A DNA stretch of 40,234 nucleotides from NCBI RefSeq assembly GCF_030604785.1, contig NZ_JAUVVF010000032.1, positions 1-40,234 of the forward strand. The letters are read 5' to 3'. Source of the stretch: Paracoccus sp. (in: a-proteobacteria) (GTDB lineage Bacteria > Pseudomonadota > Alphaproteobacteria > Rhodobacterales > Rhodobacteraceae). A program made the position numbers and the translations under genes. The notes beneath the pieces are model-generated. The model had not been told where the DNA came from and did no database searches. It saw only the letters and a list, made by a program, of their open reading frames with translations. This document shows, piece by piece, positions 28,700 through 37,495 of the stretch (position 1 is the stretch's first letter; every line of letters begins with the position of its first letter).

Positions 28700-29140
28700 T
28701 CAGCGATCGTCCTCGGCCTCGTCGTCGTCCTCGTCTTCATCGCCGTCGTCCCAATCGTCGTCCCAGTCCTCTGACGCGGTGTCCTCGGGATCGTCGCTGC
28801 GGAACAATTGCGGGAAGCTGGCCTGCGCAACGGCCATGTCGACTTGCAGAAGCTGGTCGTAATCGGCCGGGTCGAAGGTGCCCACGGCCTTGACCTCGCG
28901 GCCGATCAGCCAGGACAGGCGCCCGGCATCCAGGTTGCCGCGTTCAAAGGGCTGGTCGCCGAAATGTTCGATGAGCGCCGCCAGAAACCCCTCGTCGGCG
29001 CGCTTGTCGGCGGGCCTGCGGTCCTTGAACCGTTCGCGGCGGGTGATGGGCGTGGCGCCGGCCTTGCGATTCTCGCGCCGGATCACGAATTGAAAGTCGG
29101 TGCCGGGCAGGCGGCCCGGAAAACCACGATGTTTCAGCAT
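28700..29140 (-). CDS. Hypothetical protein with highly acidic C-terminal tail
   Basis: The 146-residue protein has a basic N-terminal half (MLKHRGFPGRLPGTDFQFVIRR, RRERFKDRRPADKR). A compact middle (EGFLAALIEHFGDQPFERGNL, LSWLIGREVKAVGTFD) follows, and it ends in about 25 residues that are mostly Asp and Glu. It has no signal peptide, so it is cytoplasmic. I recognise no characterised domain; the charge split suggests nucleic-acid or protein binding, but this is inference. I chose the ATG at 29140, preceded by AGGGGG, over an upstream in-frame ATG at 29206 inside a hairpin. It sits between pccB and pccA with the lipoprotein genes. Confidence 0.72.
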   Translation of the reverse strand: MLKHRGFPGRLPGTDFQFVIRRENRKAGATPITRRERFKDRRPADKRADEGFLAALIEHFGDQPFERGNLDAGRLSWLIGREVKAVGTFDPADYDQLLQVDMAVAQASFPQLFRSDDPEDTASEDWDDDWDDGDEDEDDDEAEDDR

Positions 29141-29181
29141 GGATAACCCCCTGGAATAGGTTCTGCGGGGGCTTTTTCTGC

Positions 29182-29206
29182 GTGCGGGCAGACGGGCCGC
29201 CCGCAC
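29182..29206. repeat. Inverted repeat between the 49-residue lipoprotein gene and the acidic protein gene
   Basis: Perfect 8-bp arms, GTGCGGGC and GCCCGCAC (29182-29189, 29199-29206), surround a 9-nt loop, 21 bp after the lipoprotein stop. On the minus strand it is followed by GCAGAAAAAG, not Ts, so it is not a canonical terminator. It may be a transcript-processing or Rho-related site. Confidence 0.4.
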
Positions 29207-29227
29207 GGTCTGATCGGGCAGATCGTA

Positions 29228-29377
29228 TCAGAACTTGCCGCGGAAGACCGGTTCGGTCGTGACCGGGTTGGCCATGGGCGCTGCAGGCGCGGCCGGCACG
29301 AAGACATCGGGTTGCTGACGCTGGCAGGCGGCGAAAGCCGAAACCAGAACGAGGCCGAGGATGATTTTCTTCGACAT
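29228..29377 (-). CDS. Very small lipoprotein (49 residues) downstream of pccB
   Basis: The reading frame from the ATG at 29377 encodes MSKKIILGLVLVSAFAAC (lipidation at C18). A short mature part follows, QRQQPDVFVPAAPAAPM and then NPVTTEPVFRGKF. An AGGAGTG ribosome site stands 9 bases before the ATG, and the signal has the expected Lys-rich start and hydrophobic core, so this is a real gene despite its size. The Pro/Ala-rich mature part has no domain. It lies 211 bp after pccB in the same direction; that gap holds no other gene and probably this gene's promoter. Function unknown. Confidence 0.72.
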   Translation of the reverse strand: MSKKIILGLVLVSAFAACQRQQPDVFVPAAPAAPMANPVTTEPVFRGKF

Positions 29378-29588
29378 GAACATTCACTCCTGTGATGCGG
29401 GCGGCTCTGCGCCCTGCTGCTCGGGTTGAGGCCGGTCCCGGTTCGGACAGGCCCGGTCGGCATGATAGCCGCGCGCCCCGCCTTCAGACAGTCGCCGCCA
29501 AGGCCGGGCAGATCGCCCCGGCGCGGCTGTGGCGCGGCTGCATCATTCACGCATTTGTGCTTGGCGGCGGGGCGCATGGTCGGTTCGC

Positions 29589-31121
29589 TCAGAGCGGGAT
29601 GTTGTCGTGCTTCTTCCACGGATTGCTGAGCCGCTTGCCCCTCAGCGAGGCGAAGGCCCGCGCGACGCGGCGGCGGGTCGAACGCGGCTGGATCACCTCG
29701 TCGATGAAGCCCTTCTCGGCGGCGACGAAGGGATTGGCGAAGCGGTCCTCGTAATCCTTGGTGCGTGCCGCGATCTTCTCGGGATCGCCCAGCTCGCTGC
29801 GATAGAGGATCTCGACCGCACCCTTGGCGCCCATCACCGCGATCTCGGCCGTGGGCCAGGCATAGTTGAAATCGCCGCGCAGGTGCTTGGAGGCCATCAC
29901 GTCATAGGCCCCGCCATAGGCCTTGCGGGTGATGACCGTGACCTTCGGCACCGTCGCCTCGCCATAGGCGAAGAGCAGTTTCGCGCCATGCTTGATGACG
30001 CCGCCATATTCCTGGCCCGTTCCCGGCAGGAAGCCCGGCACGTCGACCAGCGTCAGGATCGGGATCTCGAAGGCGTCGCAGAAGCGCACGAAGCGCGCGG
30101 CCTTGCGCGAACTGTCGATGTCCAGACACCCCGCCAGCACCATCGGCTGGTTGGCGACGACGCCCACGGTCTGCCCCTCAAGCCGGATGAAGCCGATGAT
30201 GATGTTGCCCGCGAAATCCTTCTGGATCTCGTAGAAATCGCCCTCATCCGCGACCTTGGCGATCAGCTCCTTCATGTCATAGGGCTGATTGGGGTTGTCG
30301 GGGATCAGCGTGTCGAGGCTGGGCTCGATCCGGGCGGGATCGTCGAAAAAGGGCCGGGTCGGCGCCTTTTCGCGGTTGTTCAGCGGCAGGAAGTCGAACA
30401 GGCGCCGGATCTCGCTCAGCGCCTCGACATCGTTCTCGAAGGCGCCGTCCGCGACCGAGGATTTCCTGGTATGGGTGCTGGCCCCGCCCAGTTCCTCGGC
30501 GGTGACGACCTCATTGGTGACGGTCTTGACCACGTCGGGGCCGGTCACGAACATGTAGGACGTGTCGCGCACCATGAAGATGAAGTCGGTCATGGCGGGC
30601 GAATAGACTGCGCCGCCGGCGCAGGGGCCCATGATCACGCTGATCTGCGGCACGACGCCGGATGCCATGATGTTGCGCTGGAACACTTCGGCATAGCCGG
30701 CAAGCGAGGCCACGCCCTCCTGGATGCGCGCGCCGCCCGAATCGTTCAGCCCGATGACAGGGGCGCCGTTCTGCATGGCCATGTCCATGATCTTGCAGAT
30801 CTTCTGGGCATGGGTTTCCGACAGCGAGCCGCCAAAGACGGTGAAGTCCTGGCTGTAGACATAGACCATGCGGCCATTGATCGTGCCCCAGCCGGTGACG
30901 ACGCCGTCGCCATGCGGTCGATCGGCCTCCATCCCGAAATCGGTCGAGCGATGGGCGACGAACATGTCGAATTCCTCGAAGCTGCCCTCGTCCAGCAGCA
31001 GGTCCAGCCGCTCGCGCGCCGTCAGCTTGCCGCGCGCATGCTGCGCCTCGATCCGCCTCTGGCCGCCGCCCAGCCGGGCCTGGCCGCGCCGCCGTTCCAG
31101 TTCCGCAAGGATATCCTTCAT
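29589..31121 (-). CDS. pccB: Propionyl-CoA carboxylase, carboxyltransferase beta subunit
   Basis: PccB (510 residues) transfers the carboxyl group from biotin on PccA to propionyl-CoA. It is a crotonase-fold carboxyltransferase with N- and C-lobes. The start [20 protein letters not shown] and [19 protein letters not shown] are typical. [16 protein letters not shown] and [16 protein letters not shown] form the two oxyanion-hole regions. The Asp in SPAMTD is the residue associated with propionyl-CoA rather than larger acyl chains in studied PccB proteins. A GGAGGG ribosome site precedes the ATG. The upstream gap holds TTTGCAAA-type motifs that could bind a short-chain acyl-CoA regulator. Confidence 0.97.
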   Translation of the reverse strand: MKDILAELERRRGQARLGGGQRRIEAQHARGKLTARERLDLLLDEGSFEEFDMFVAHRSTDFGMEADRPHGDGVVTGWGTINGRMVYVYSQDFTVFGGSLSETHAQKICKIMDMAMQNGAPVIGLNDSGGARIQEGVASLAGYAEVFQRNIMASGVVPQISVIMGPCAGGAVYSPAMTDFIFMVRDTSYMFVTGPDVVKTVTNEVVTAEELGGASTHTRKSSVADGAFENDVEALSEIRRLFDFLPLNNREKAPTRPFFDDPARIEPSLDTLIPDNPNQPYDMKELIAKVADEGDFYEIQKDFAGNIIIGFIRLEGQTVGVVANQPMVLAGCLDIDSSRKAARFVRFCDAFEIPILTLVDVPGFLPGTGQEYGGVIKHGAKLLFAYGEATVPKVTVITRKAYGGAYDVMASKHLRGDFNYAWPTAEIAVMGAKGAVEILYRSELGDPEKIAARTKDYEDRFANPFVAAEKGFIDEVIQPRSTRRRVARAFASLRGKRLSNPWKKHDNIPL

Positions 31122-31194
31122 CGCACTGCCCTCCGCTCAGCCGTGCCGCGAAACTAGACGCCACCCGGCCCTGTGGAAAGGAATTTCGAGAAAA

Positions 31195-31246
31195 TTTGCA
31201 AACTATGTGCGTCCGGCGGGGCGAAAATCGCAAAAGTGCAAATTTT
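31195..31246. promoter_or_regulatory. TTTGCAAA-type motif cluster upstream of pccB (candidate PccR/ScfR site)
   Basis: A perfect palindrome, TTTGCAAA, lies at 31195-31202. Two further GCAAA half-sites 8 bp apart follow at 31230-31234 and 31238-31242, in an A/T-rich patch unlike the surrounding GC-rich DNA. In Rhodobacter sphaeroides the regulator PccR controls pccB through TTTGCAAA repeats spaced by 4 bp. The repeat spacing here is not identical. The motif lies 74 bp before the pccB start and 172 bp before divergent alr. The 252-bp gap holds no gene. Confidence 0.5.
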
Positions 31247-31373
31247 CCGGGATGCCCGCGGGCGACCCCAAAGGGTCGGACGCCGCGCCGGGGCGGCCTC
31301 GATGGCCGGCCTGGCGCGTCCCCTTCCGCCACTTTCGCTTGACGCGCCGCGCCCGCGGAGGCACTCAACCGGC

Positions 31374-32393
31374 ATGGGATTGCAGATCGATATCGCGGCC
31401 GTCACGGCCAACTGGAAGGCGCTGGCCGCCCGTGCGCCGGGTGCGCGCTGCGCGGCGGTGGTCAAGGCGGATGCCTACGGGCTGGGGGCGGCGCGGGTCG
31501 CGCCCGCCCTCTATGCGGCGGGGGCGCGCGACTTCTTCGTGGCGCTGGCCAGCGAAGGGCGCGCCTTGCGCCCGCATCTGCCCGAGGACGCGCGCATCAA
31601 CATTCTGTCGGGTCACATGCAGGGCGAGGATCTGACCGGCCTTGTCCCGGTCCTGAACTCGCCCAAGCAGTTCTTCCGCGACCGCACCCTGCGTCCCGGC
31701 AAGCCCTTTGCCATCCAGCTTGACAGCGGCATGAACCGTCTGGGGATGGAAGCCGCCGAATGGGCCGCCATCCGGGCCGAGGCGCTGGCCGCCCGCCCCG
31801 ATTTCATCATGTCGCACCTGGCCTGCGCCGACGAGCCCGACCACCCGGCCAATGCCGCCCAGCTTGCCGCCTTCCGCGAGATGACGCGGGGCTGCGAGGG
31901 CGTGCCCCTGTCGCTGTCGGCCACCGGCGGCATCCTTTTGGGGCCGGATTACCATTTCGACATCGTGCGTCCCGGCATCGGCCTTTACGGCGGCCTGCCC
32001 TTTGCCGAGGCGCAGCCGACGGTGCGCCTGTCGCTGCGCGTGATCCAGACCCGCTCCGTCGCCGCGGGCGAGATCGTGGGCTACGGCGCCTCCTACATCG
32101 CCGAGCGTGCCTGCCGGATCGCCACGGTCGATGCGGGCTATGCGGACGGTGTCCTGCGGTCGCTGTCGGGCAAGGGGGCGATGCTCTATGCGGGCGACCG
32201 GGGATGTCCGATCGTGGGGCGCGTCTCGATGGACCTCATCACGGTCGATGTGACGGCGCTGGACGATGTTCCCGAGATGCTGGACCTCATCTGTCCGCAT
32301 CAGCCCATCGACCGGCTGGCCGATCTGGCCGGAACGATCGGATACGAGATCCTCACCGCCTTGCGCCAGCGTTATCCCCGCACATGGTCGTAA
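31374..32393 (+). CDS. alr: Alanine racemase
   Basis: Alr makes D-alanine for peptidoglycan. The 339-residue PLP enzyme has the cofactor lysine K31 in VVKADAYGLGA, the barrel segments QLDSGMNRLGM and SHLACADEPDHPAN, RPGIGLYGG, and the second catalytic base Y256 in VDAGYADG. The C-terminal GRVSMDLITVDVT is typical. It is slightly shorter than many homologues because the N-terminus begins at the barrel (MGLQIDIAAVTANW). The ATG at 31374 was chosen because upstream in-frame sequence is unconserved. Its stop overlaps mlaE by 10 bp, so it is coupled to a lipid transporter. Confidence 0.94.
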   Translation: MGLQIDIAAVTANWKALAARAPGARCAAVVKADAYGLGAARVAPALYAAGARDFFVALASEGRALRPHLPEDARINILSGHMQGEDLTGLVPVLNSPKQFFRDRTLRPGKPFAIQLDSGMNRLGMEAAEWAAIRAEALAARPDFIMSHLACADEPDHPANAAQLAAFREMTRGCEGVPLSLSATGGILLGPDYHFDIVRPGIGLYGGLPFAEAQPTVRLSLRVIQTRSVAAGEIVGYGASYIAERACRIATVDAGYADGVLRSLSGKGAMLYAGDRGCPIVGRVSMDLITVDVTALDDVPEMLDLICPHQPIDRLADLAGTIGYEILTALRQRYPRTWS

Positions 32394-33154
32394 CGGCTCT
32401 GCGCGGCCTCGGCCGCCCGGCGCTGGCGATGCTGCGCGGGGTCGGTGCGGTGACGCTGTTCGCCGGGCGCGGCCTGACGCGGCTGCGGCCCTTTCCCGGA
32501 CGTGCGCTGTTCCAGCAACTGATCCAGATCGGCTGGCTCTCGTTGCCCGTGGTCGGGCTGACGGCGCTGTTCACTGGCGCGGCGCTGGCCTTGCAGATCC
32601 ATTCGGGCGGGGCGCGCTTTCAGGCCAGCGATGTCGTGCCCGCCATCGTCGCGATCGGGATGGTGCGCGAACTGGGGCCGGTGCTGGGCGGCCTGATGGT
32701 CGCTGCCCGCGTGGCCAGTTCCATTGCCGCCGAGATCGGCACGATGCGCGTCACCGAACAGATCGACGCGCTGGTCACGCTGTCCACCGACCCGGTGCGC
32801 TGGCTGGTGACGCCGCGCCTCTGGGCCGCGATCCTGTCGCTGCCGGTCCTGGTCGCGGTGGGCGACGTCATCGGCATCATGGGCGGCTGGCTGGTCGGGA
32901 CGACCTCGCTCGGCTTCACCTCGGCGCGCTACATCGCCGACAGCTGGGCCTATCTCGAGACCTGGGACGTGCTGTCGGGCCTGATCAAGGGCGCGGTCTT
33001 CGGGCTGGTCGTCGCCCTGTCTGGCTGCTGGTTCGGGATGCGCTGCGCGCGCGGCGCGGCTGGGGTGGGCCGGGCCACGACCTCGGCCGTGGTGGCGGCG
33101 GCGGTCGGCATCCTGGCGGCGAACTTCATCCTGACGGGGCTGTTCTTCCGATGA
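32384..33154 (+). CDS. mlaE: MlaE-type lipid ABC transporter permease
   Basis: The 256-residue membrane protein belongs to the MlaE/YrbE permease family, which moves phospholipids between inner and outer membrane. It shows LIQIGWLSLPVVGLTALFTGAALALQ, the conserved RELGPVLGGLMVAARVASSIAAEIGTM coupling segment, and four to five further helices ending NFILTGLFF. It starts inside alr (10-bp overlap), and its stop overlaps the mlaF start as ATGA. The substrate-binding MlaD (MCE) partner, usually the next gene, is not in this window. Confidence 0.92.
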   Translation: MVVTALRGLGRPALAMLRGVGAVTLFAGRGLTRLRPFPGRALFQQLIQIGWLSLPVVGLTALFTGAALALQIHSGGARFQASDVVPAIVAIGMVRELGPVLGGLMVAARVASSIAAEIGTMRVTEQIDALVTLSTDPVRWLVTPRLWAAILSLPVLVAVGDVIGIMGGWLVGTTSLGFTSARYIADSWAYLETWDVLSGLIKGAVFGLVVALSGCWFGMRCARGAAGVGRATTSAVVAAAVGILAANFILTGLFFR

Positions 33155-33882
33155 GCGCGCCGATGATCGAGACGCGTGGCCTGACCCGCAGCTTCGGCGC
33201 CAAGCGCGTCCTGGCCGGCGTGGACCTGGCCGTCGCCCCGGGCGAGAGCCTCTGTGTCATCGGCCAGTCCGGCACCGGCAAATCGGTGCTGCTCAAATGC
33301 ATCCTCGGCCTCGTGCCGCCCGATGGCGGGCAAGTCCTGTGGCAGGGCCGGCCGCTGGACGCGGCGCGCCTGCCGCAATTCCTGACGCGCTTCGGCATGC
33401 TGTTTCAGGGTGGGGCGCTGTTCGACAGCCTCAATGTCTGGCAGAACATCGCCTTTCGCCTGCGTCAGCGGATGCCCGACCGCGAGGCCCGCGCCATCGC
33501 GCTGGACAAGCTGGCGCGCGTGGGCCTGCCGCCCGAGACCGCCGATCTGATGCCCGCTGAATTGTCGGGCGGCATGGCCAAGCGGGTGGGGCTGGCCCGC
33601 GCCATCGCCGATGATCCGGCGGTGATCTTCTTCGACGAGCCGACGACCGGCCTTGACCCGATCCGCGCCCGCGCCATCGACGCGCTGATCCGCAGCATCG
33701 TGACCGAGAGCGGCGCGACCGCCATCACCATCACGCATGACATGCGCTCGGTCGCGCTGATCGGGGACCGGGTCGCGATGCTTCAGGGCGGGGCGATCGC
33801 CCATGTCGGCCCCGTCTCGGGGATGGAGACGGAACCGGCGCTGGCCGCCTTTCTGGGAACCGGGCCGCTTGCCCGATCCTGA
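33151..33882 (+). CDS. mlaF: MlaF-type lipid ABC transporter ATPase
   Basis: The 243-residue ABC ATPase has Walker A GQSGTGKS (38-45) and Q-loop FQGGALFDSLNVWQNI, typical of MlaF. The signature LSGGMAKRVGLARA is at 138-151, Walker B VIFFDEP at 158-164, and a switch His in ITHDM. It powers MlaE in retrograde or anterograde phospholipid traffic. Start and mlaE stop overlap (ATGA). Its own stop touches a downstream ATG (TGATG at 33880-33884), but the likely phoH start lies about 100 bp later. Confidence 0.93.
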   Translation: MSAPMIETRGLTRSFGAKRVLAGVDLAVAPGESLCVIGQSGTGKSVLLKCILGLVPPDGGQVLWQGRPLDAARLPQFLTRFGMLFQGGALFDSLNVWQNIAFRLRQRMPDREARAIALDKLARVGLPPETADLMPAELSGGMAKRVGLARAIADDPAVIFFDEPTTGLDPIRARAIDALIRSIVTESGATAITITHDMRSVALIGDRVAMLQGGAIAHVGPVSGMETEPALAAFLGTGPLARS

Positions 33883-33983
33883 TGCAACCCGCGCGCCGTC
33901 GACGGCGTTTTGCTGCATCGGAGGGCAGGGATGCCGCGCAGGCAGACAACCGGTCCTTGTGCGAATCCCGCAAGCTTGCCACC

Positions 33984-35093
33984 ATGAACCCAAGGACGCC
34001 TGAGCAGGAGAACGATTTGGGCCTATCGCCAACGCCCCCCGTCACCACCCCTCCGAACGAGACCGTGCTGGAATTTCCCGACAACCGGCTGCTGATCGAC
34101 CTGTGCGGCGCAAATGACCGACACCTGGCCCGGATCGAGGAAGCCCTGGGCGTGCATATCCTGCGACGCGGCAACCTGCTGGCGGTGGTCGGCGGCCCCG
34201 AGGCCCAGTCCGAGGCCAGCAGCGTCCTGCGCGGCCTTTACGATCGTCTGGAAAAGCAGCGCCCGGTTTCCCTGGGCGAGGTTGACGCGGCGCTTCGCAT
34301 GGGCATCGACCCGGCGGGCGATCCGACGCCTGCGGACCAGCTCGAGATGTTCTCGAAGGGCGTCTACGAGCTGCGCACCCGCAAGAAATCCGTCGAGCCG
34401 CGCACCGACGCGCAAAAGGCCTATGTCCGGTCGCTGTTCGAACATGAACTGGCCTTCGGGATCGGGCCTGCCGGGACGGGCAAGACCTATCTGGCTGTCG
34501 CGGTCGGCGTGACCATGCTGATCGGCGGGCATGTGGACAAGATCATCCTGTCGCGCCCCGCCGTCGAGGCGGGCGAACGTCTGGGCTTTCTGCCCGGCGA
34601 CATGAAGGAGAAGGTCGACCCCTACATGCAGCCGCTCTACGACGCGCTGAACGATTTCCTGCCCGCCAAGCAGATGCAGAAGCTGGTCGAGGAAAAGCGC
34701 ATCGAGATCGCGCCGCTGGCCTTCATGCGGGGCCGGACGCTGTCTCGCGCCTTCGTGGTGCTGGACGAGGCGCAGAACGCGACCTCGATGCAGATGAAGA
34801 TGTTTCTGACGCGGCTGGGCGAGGGCTCGCGCATGGTCATCACCGGCGACCGCACCCAGATCGACCTGCCGCGCGGCATGCAATCGGGTCTGGTCGATGC
34901 CGAACGGATCCTGGGCGGCGTCAAGGGGATCAGCTTCAGCTACTTCACGGCCGAGGATGTCGTGCGCCACCCGCTTGTCGCGCGCATCATCAAGGCGTAT
35001 GACGCCGAAGAGGCCGCGGCCCTTGCCCGCGGCGACATGGACGAGCCGCGCGGCCAATACGCCCCGCGGCGGGCGATACGGAACGATGCCTGA
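33984..35093 (+). CDS. PhoH-like ATPase (YbeZ type)
   Basis: The 369-residue protein has an N-terminal KH-like segment (about 30-90: LEFPDNRLLIDLCGANDRHLARIEEALG) and a P-loop ATPase domain with Walker A GPAGTGKT (161-168). SRPAVEAGERLGFLPGDMKEKVDPYMQPLYDAL, Walker B FVVLDEAQN and TGDRTQIDLP follow. This is the YbeZ/PhoH2-like family that works with YbeY in rRNA and ribosome metabolism. I chose the ATG at 33984; an in-frame ATG at 33882 that touches the mlaF stop would add 34 Arg-rich, unconserved residues. Its stop overlaps ybeY by 8 bp. Confidence 0.93.
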   Translation: MNPRTPEQENDLGLSPTPPVTTPPNETVLEFPDNRLLIDLCGANDRHLARIEEALGVHILRRGNLLAVVGGPEAQSEASSVLRGLYDRLEKQRPVSLGEVDAALRMGIDPAGDPTPADQLEMFSKGVYELRTRKKSVEPRTDAQKAYVRSLFEHELAFGIGPAGTGKTYLAVAVGVTMLIGGHVDKIILSRPAVEAGERLGFLPGDMKEKVDPYMQPLYDALNDFLPAKQMQKLVEEKRIEIAPLAFMRGRTLSRAFVVLDEAQNATSMQMKMFLTRLGEGSRMVITGDRTQIDLPRGMQSGLVDAERILGGVKGISFSYFTAEDVVRHPLVARIIKAYDAEEAAALARGDMDEPRGQYAPRRAIRNDA

Positions 35094-35586
35094 CGAGATC
35101 ACCGCCGATTGCGTCATCGAGGATGACCGATGGGAGGCCGCCGGACTTGAGGATCTGGCGGCCCGCGCCGTCACCGCGACGCTGGACTGGCACCGCATCG
35201 GCGGCGAGGTCGTGGTCATGGGCTGCGACGATATCCGCATAGCGGCCCTGAACGCCGATTTCCGCGGCAAGCCCCGCGCGACGAATGTCCTGTCCTGGCC
35301 ATCGGTCGAGCCGGAGCCGCGTGAGCCGGGTGCAGCCCCGGCCATGCCCGCCTCGGACGAGTTGGGCGACATCGCCATCGCCTATGACACCTGCGCGGCC
35401 GAGGCGCAGGCGCAGGGCAAGCCCTTCGACCATCATGTCACGCATCTTCTGGTTCATGCCTGCCTGCATTTGCTGGGCTACGACCACGAAAGCGACCCCG
35501 ATGCCGAATTGATGGAAGAGACCGAGCGCCGCATTCTGGCCGGTCTGGACATTCCCGATCCCTATGAGGAGACCAGCGAAAGATGA
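35086..35586 (+). CDS. ybeY: Endoribonuclease YbeY (rRNA maturation factor)
   Basis: YbeY is a metal-dependent RNase required for 16S rRNA 3'-end processing and ribosome quality control. The 166 residues contain the substrate segment LNADFRGKPRATNVLSWP and the zinc triad H124, H128 and H134 in VHACLHLLGYDH. ELGDIAIAYD lies between them. It overlaps phoH by 8 bp, and its stop overlaps corC (ATGA), matching the conserved phoH-ybeY-corC order. Length is normal, so it should be active. Confidence 0.95.
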   Translation: MPDEITADCVIEDDRWEAAGLEDLAARAVTATLDWHRIGGEVVVMGCDDIRIAALNADFRGKPRATNVLSWPSVEPEPREPGAAPAMPASDELGDIAIAYDTCAAEAQAQGKPFDHHVTHLLVHACLHLLGYDHESDPDAELMEETERRILAGLDIPDPYEETSER

Positions 35587-36551
35587 ATTCCGACAGTCGA
35601 TTACCGGTCCCCGCCCGCGAGGCGGGCGATCTGGCCGAAGACGAGGGCGAGCAGGATCGCCAGCGTGGTTTCTTTGGCCGGGTCTTCGACGCCCTGAAGG
35701 GCGGCGAGGCCGAGACCGACGAAGCGGGCGATGCCGCCCCGCGCCATGACAGCCAGCCCGCGCCTGGCATGCTGAACCTGCGCCGCCTGCGCGTCGATGA
35801 TGTGGCGATCCCCAAGGCCGAGATCATCGCCGCGCCGCTGTTGATCACGCTCGACGATCTGGTGACGATGTTCCGCGAACACGGCTTTTCGCGGATTCCC
35901 GTCTTTCGCGGCACGCTGGACAGCCCGCTCGGGCTGATCCACCTCAAGGATCTGGCACTCAAGCACGGTTTCGGCGCGGGCGGCAAGTTCACCTTGCGCC
36001 CGATGCTGCGTCCGCTGCTTTACGTCCCGCCCTCGATGCCCATCGGCGTGCTGCTCCAGCAGATGCAGCAGAAGCGCATCCACATGGCGCTGGTCATCGA
36101 CGAATATGGCGGCGTGGATGGGCTGGTCACGATCGAGGATCTGATCGAGCAGGTCATCGGCGAGATCGAGGACGAGCATGACGAGGATCAGGGCCATCTG
36201 TGGGTCAGCGAGAAGCCCGGCCAGTGGCTGATCCAGGCCCGCGCGCCCCTTGACGAGGTCGAGGCCGAGACTGGCCTGCGCCTGACCCCCGACGACGAGG
36301 CCGAAGAGGTCGACACGCTTGGCGGTCTGATCTTCATGCTGATCGGGCGGGTGCCGCTGCGGGGCGAGGTGATCGCGCATCCCTCGGGCGCGGAATTCGA
36401 GGTGGTCGAGGCCGATCCGCGCCGCATCAAGCGGCTGCGCCTGCGGATGCCGCGGCTGGGCTCGGCCACCGACAAGGTCTCGGGCGCCAATGCCGGCCGG
36501 GAGGCCGAGCGAGCGGCCGAGAAGGCGGCCGAACGCAGGCGCGCGGACTAG
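35583..36551 (+). CDS. corC: CorC/YbeX-type CBS domain protein
   Basis: The 322-residue cytoplasmic protein has a charged N-terminal leader, two CBS domains (about 70-195) and a CorC/HlyC C-terminal domain (about 215-290, WLIQARAPLDEVEAETGLRL). It lacks the DUF21 membrane part, so it is the short CorC/YbeX form, linked in other bacteria to Mg2+/Co2+ handling and ribosome function. In many bacteria the apolipoprotein N-acyltransferase gene lnt follows; here a convergent hydrolase follows instead. The stop codons of the two genes share the same CTAG. Confidence 0.92.
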   Translation: MNSDSRLPVPAREAGDLAEDEGEQDRQRGFFGRVFDALKGGEAETDEAGDAAPRHDSQPAPGMLNLRRLRVDDVAIPKAEIIAAPLLITLDDLVTMFREHGFSRIPVFRGTLDSPLGLIHLKDLALKHGFGAGGKFTLRPMLRPLLYVPPSMPIGVLLQQMQQKRIHMALVIDEYGGVDGLVTIEDLIEQVIGEIEDEHDEDQGHLWVSEKPGQWLIQARAPLDEVEAETGLRLTPDDEAEEVDTLGGLIFMLIGRVPLRGEVIAHPSGAEFEVVEADPRRIKRLRLRMPRLGSATDKVSGANAGREAERAAEKAAERRRAD

Positions 36552-37492
36552 CTGTCGGCGAAGCGGTCCAGCATCGCCTGAATGAACAGATCGCGCAGGG
36601 GCGGTGTTTCCATCATCACCTCGTGCCGCGCGCCGGGCACCTCCAGCAGCGTGCTGCCGGGCCAGCGCGCAGCCCGATCGCGGATCGCCTGTCCCGAGAC
36701 GACACGCTCGTCGCTGCCAAGCGAGACCAGCATCGGCAGATCGGGCGAGGGGATCTGCGACAGGCGCGTGCATTCGTTCAGCGCCTTGGACACCCAGTCG
36801 AAACTGGCCCCGCCGATGGTCAGGTCGGGCCAGGAAGCGGCCTCGCGGACCAGCCGGGCCCATTCGTCGACATTCCGCGTCAGCAGGTTGGCCGAGAAGG
36901 ATTCGTCCAGCACATAGGTGCTGCGCGTCCCGCCGCTGCCCGGCGCGGCCACGCCGCCGCGCCCGACCCGGCCCGCAAGATAGGCGATGCCAAGCGCGAC
37001 ACCGTGCTGAAGCCTGCGCAGATTGATCCCCCACATCGGCGCCGAAAAGACCGCGCTGGCCACCGGCAGGTCGGATTCGAGCGCCGCAAGCCCGATGCAG
37101 CCGCCCATGGAATGGGCCAGCAGATGCCAGGGACGGGGCAGGCCCAGCTCCTCGGCGGCGACGACCATCTCGACCACGTCGCGCTGATAATCGCTGAAGG
37201 CGCCAACGTGGCCGGGGCGCGGATCGGCCTGCAGCCGGTCCGACAGGCCCTGACCGCGCCAGTCGATGGCCAGAACGTGATAGCCCGCCGCGTTCAGGCG
37301 GCGGGCGATCGGGGCATATTTCTCGATATATTCGGTGCGGCCGGGAAACAGCAGGACGCTGCCCTCGGCGGCGGCGCGCGCCGTCTCCCAACAGGCAACC
37401 CGCAGGCGGATGCCGTCCTCGGCCCGCAGCCAATAGGCGCGGGCCGGTTCAAGCGGATCATCGGCCAGCTGGTGGAACGGCGCGCTGTCCAT
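36548..37492 (-). CDS. Alpha/beta hydrolase, lysophospholipase-like
   Basis: The 314-residue protein is a serine hydrolase of the monoglyceride lipase/lysophospholipase (Hydrolase_4) group. It has VLLFPGRTEYIEKYAPIARRL, IDWRGQGLSDR, nucleophile S128 in AHSMGG, an acid Asp in SLGSDERVV and the catalytic His in PGARHEVMME. The family cleaves lysophospholipids or monoacylglycerols; exact substrate unknown. It starts 3 bp after the SCP2-domain gene, so the pair is likely an operon acting on lipids. It has no signal peptide. Confidence 0.87.
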   Translation of the reverse strand: MDSAPFHQLADDPLEPARAYWLRAEDGIRLRVACWETARAAAEGSVLLFPGRTEYIEKYAPIARRLNAAGYHVLAIDWRGQGLSDRLQADPRPGHVGAFSDYQRDVVEMVVAAEELGLPRPWHLLAHSMGGCIGLAALESDLPVASAVFSAPMWGINLRRLQHGVALGIAYLAGRVGRGGVAAPGSGGTRSTYVLDESFSANLLTRNVDEWARLVREAASWPDLTIGGASFDWVSKALNECTRLSQIPSPDLPMLVSLGSDERVVSGQAIRDRAARWPGSTLLEVPGARHEVMMETPPLRDLFIQAMLDRFADS

Positions 37493-37495
37493 GGA

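Noticed and set aside
33882..33983. Upstream in-frame start that would extend PhoH by 34 residues
   Set aside because: The ATG touches the mlaF stop, but the added segment is Arg-rich and unlike the family; the ATG at 33984 fits the usual length.
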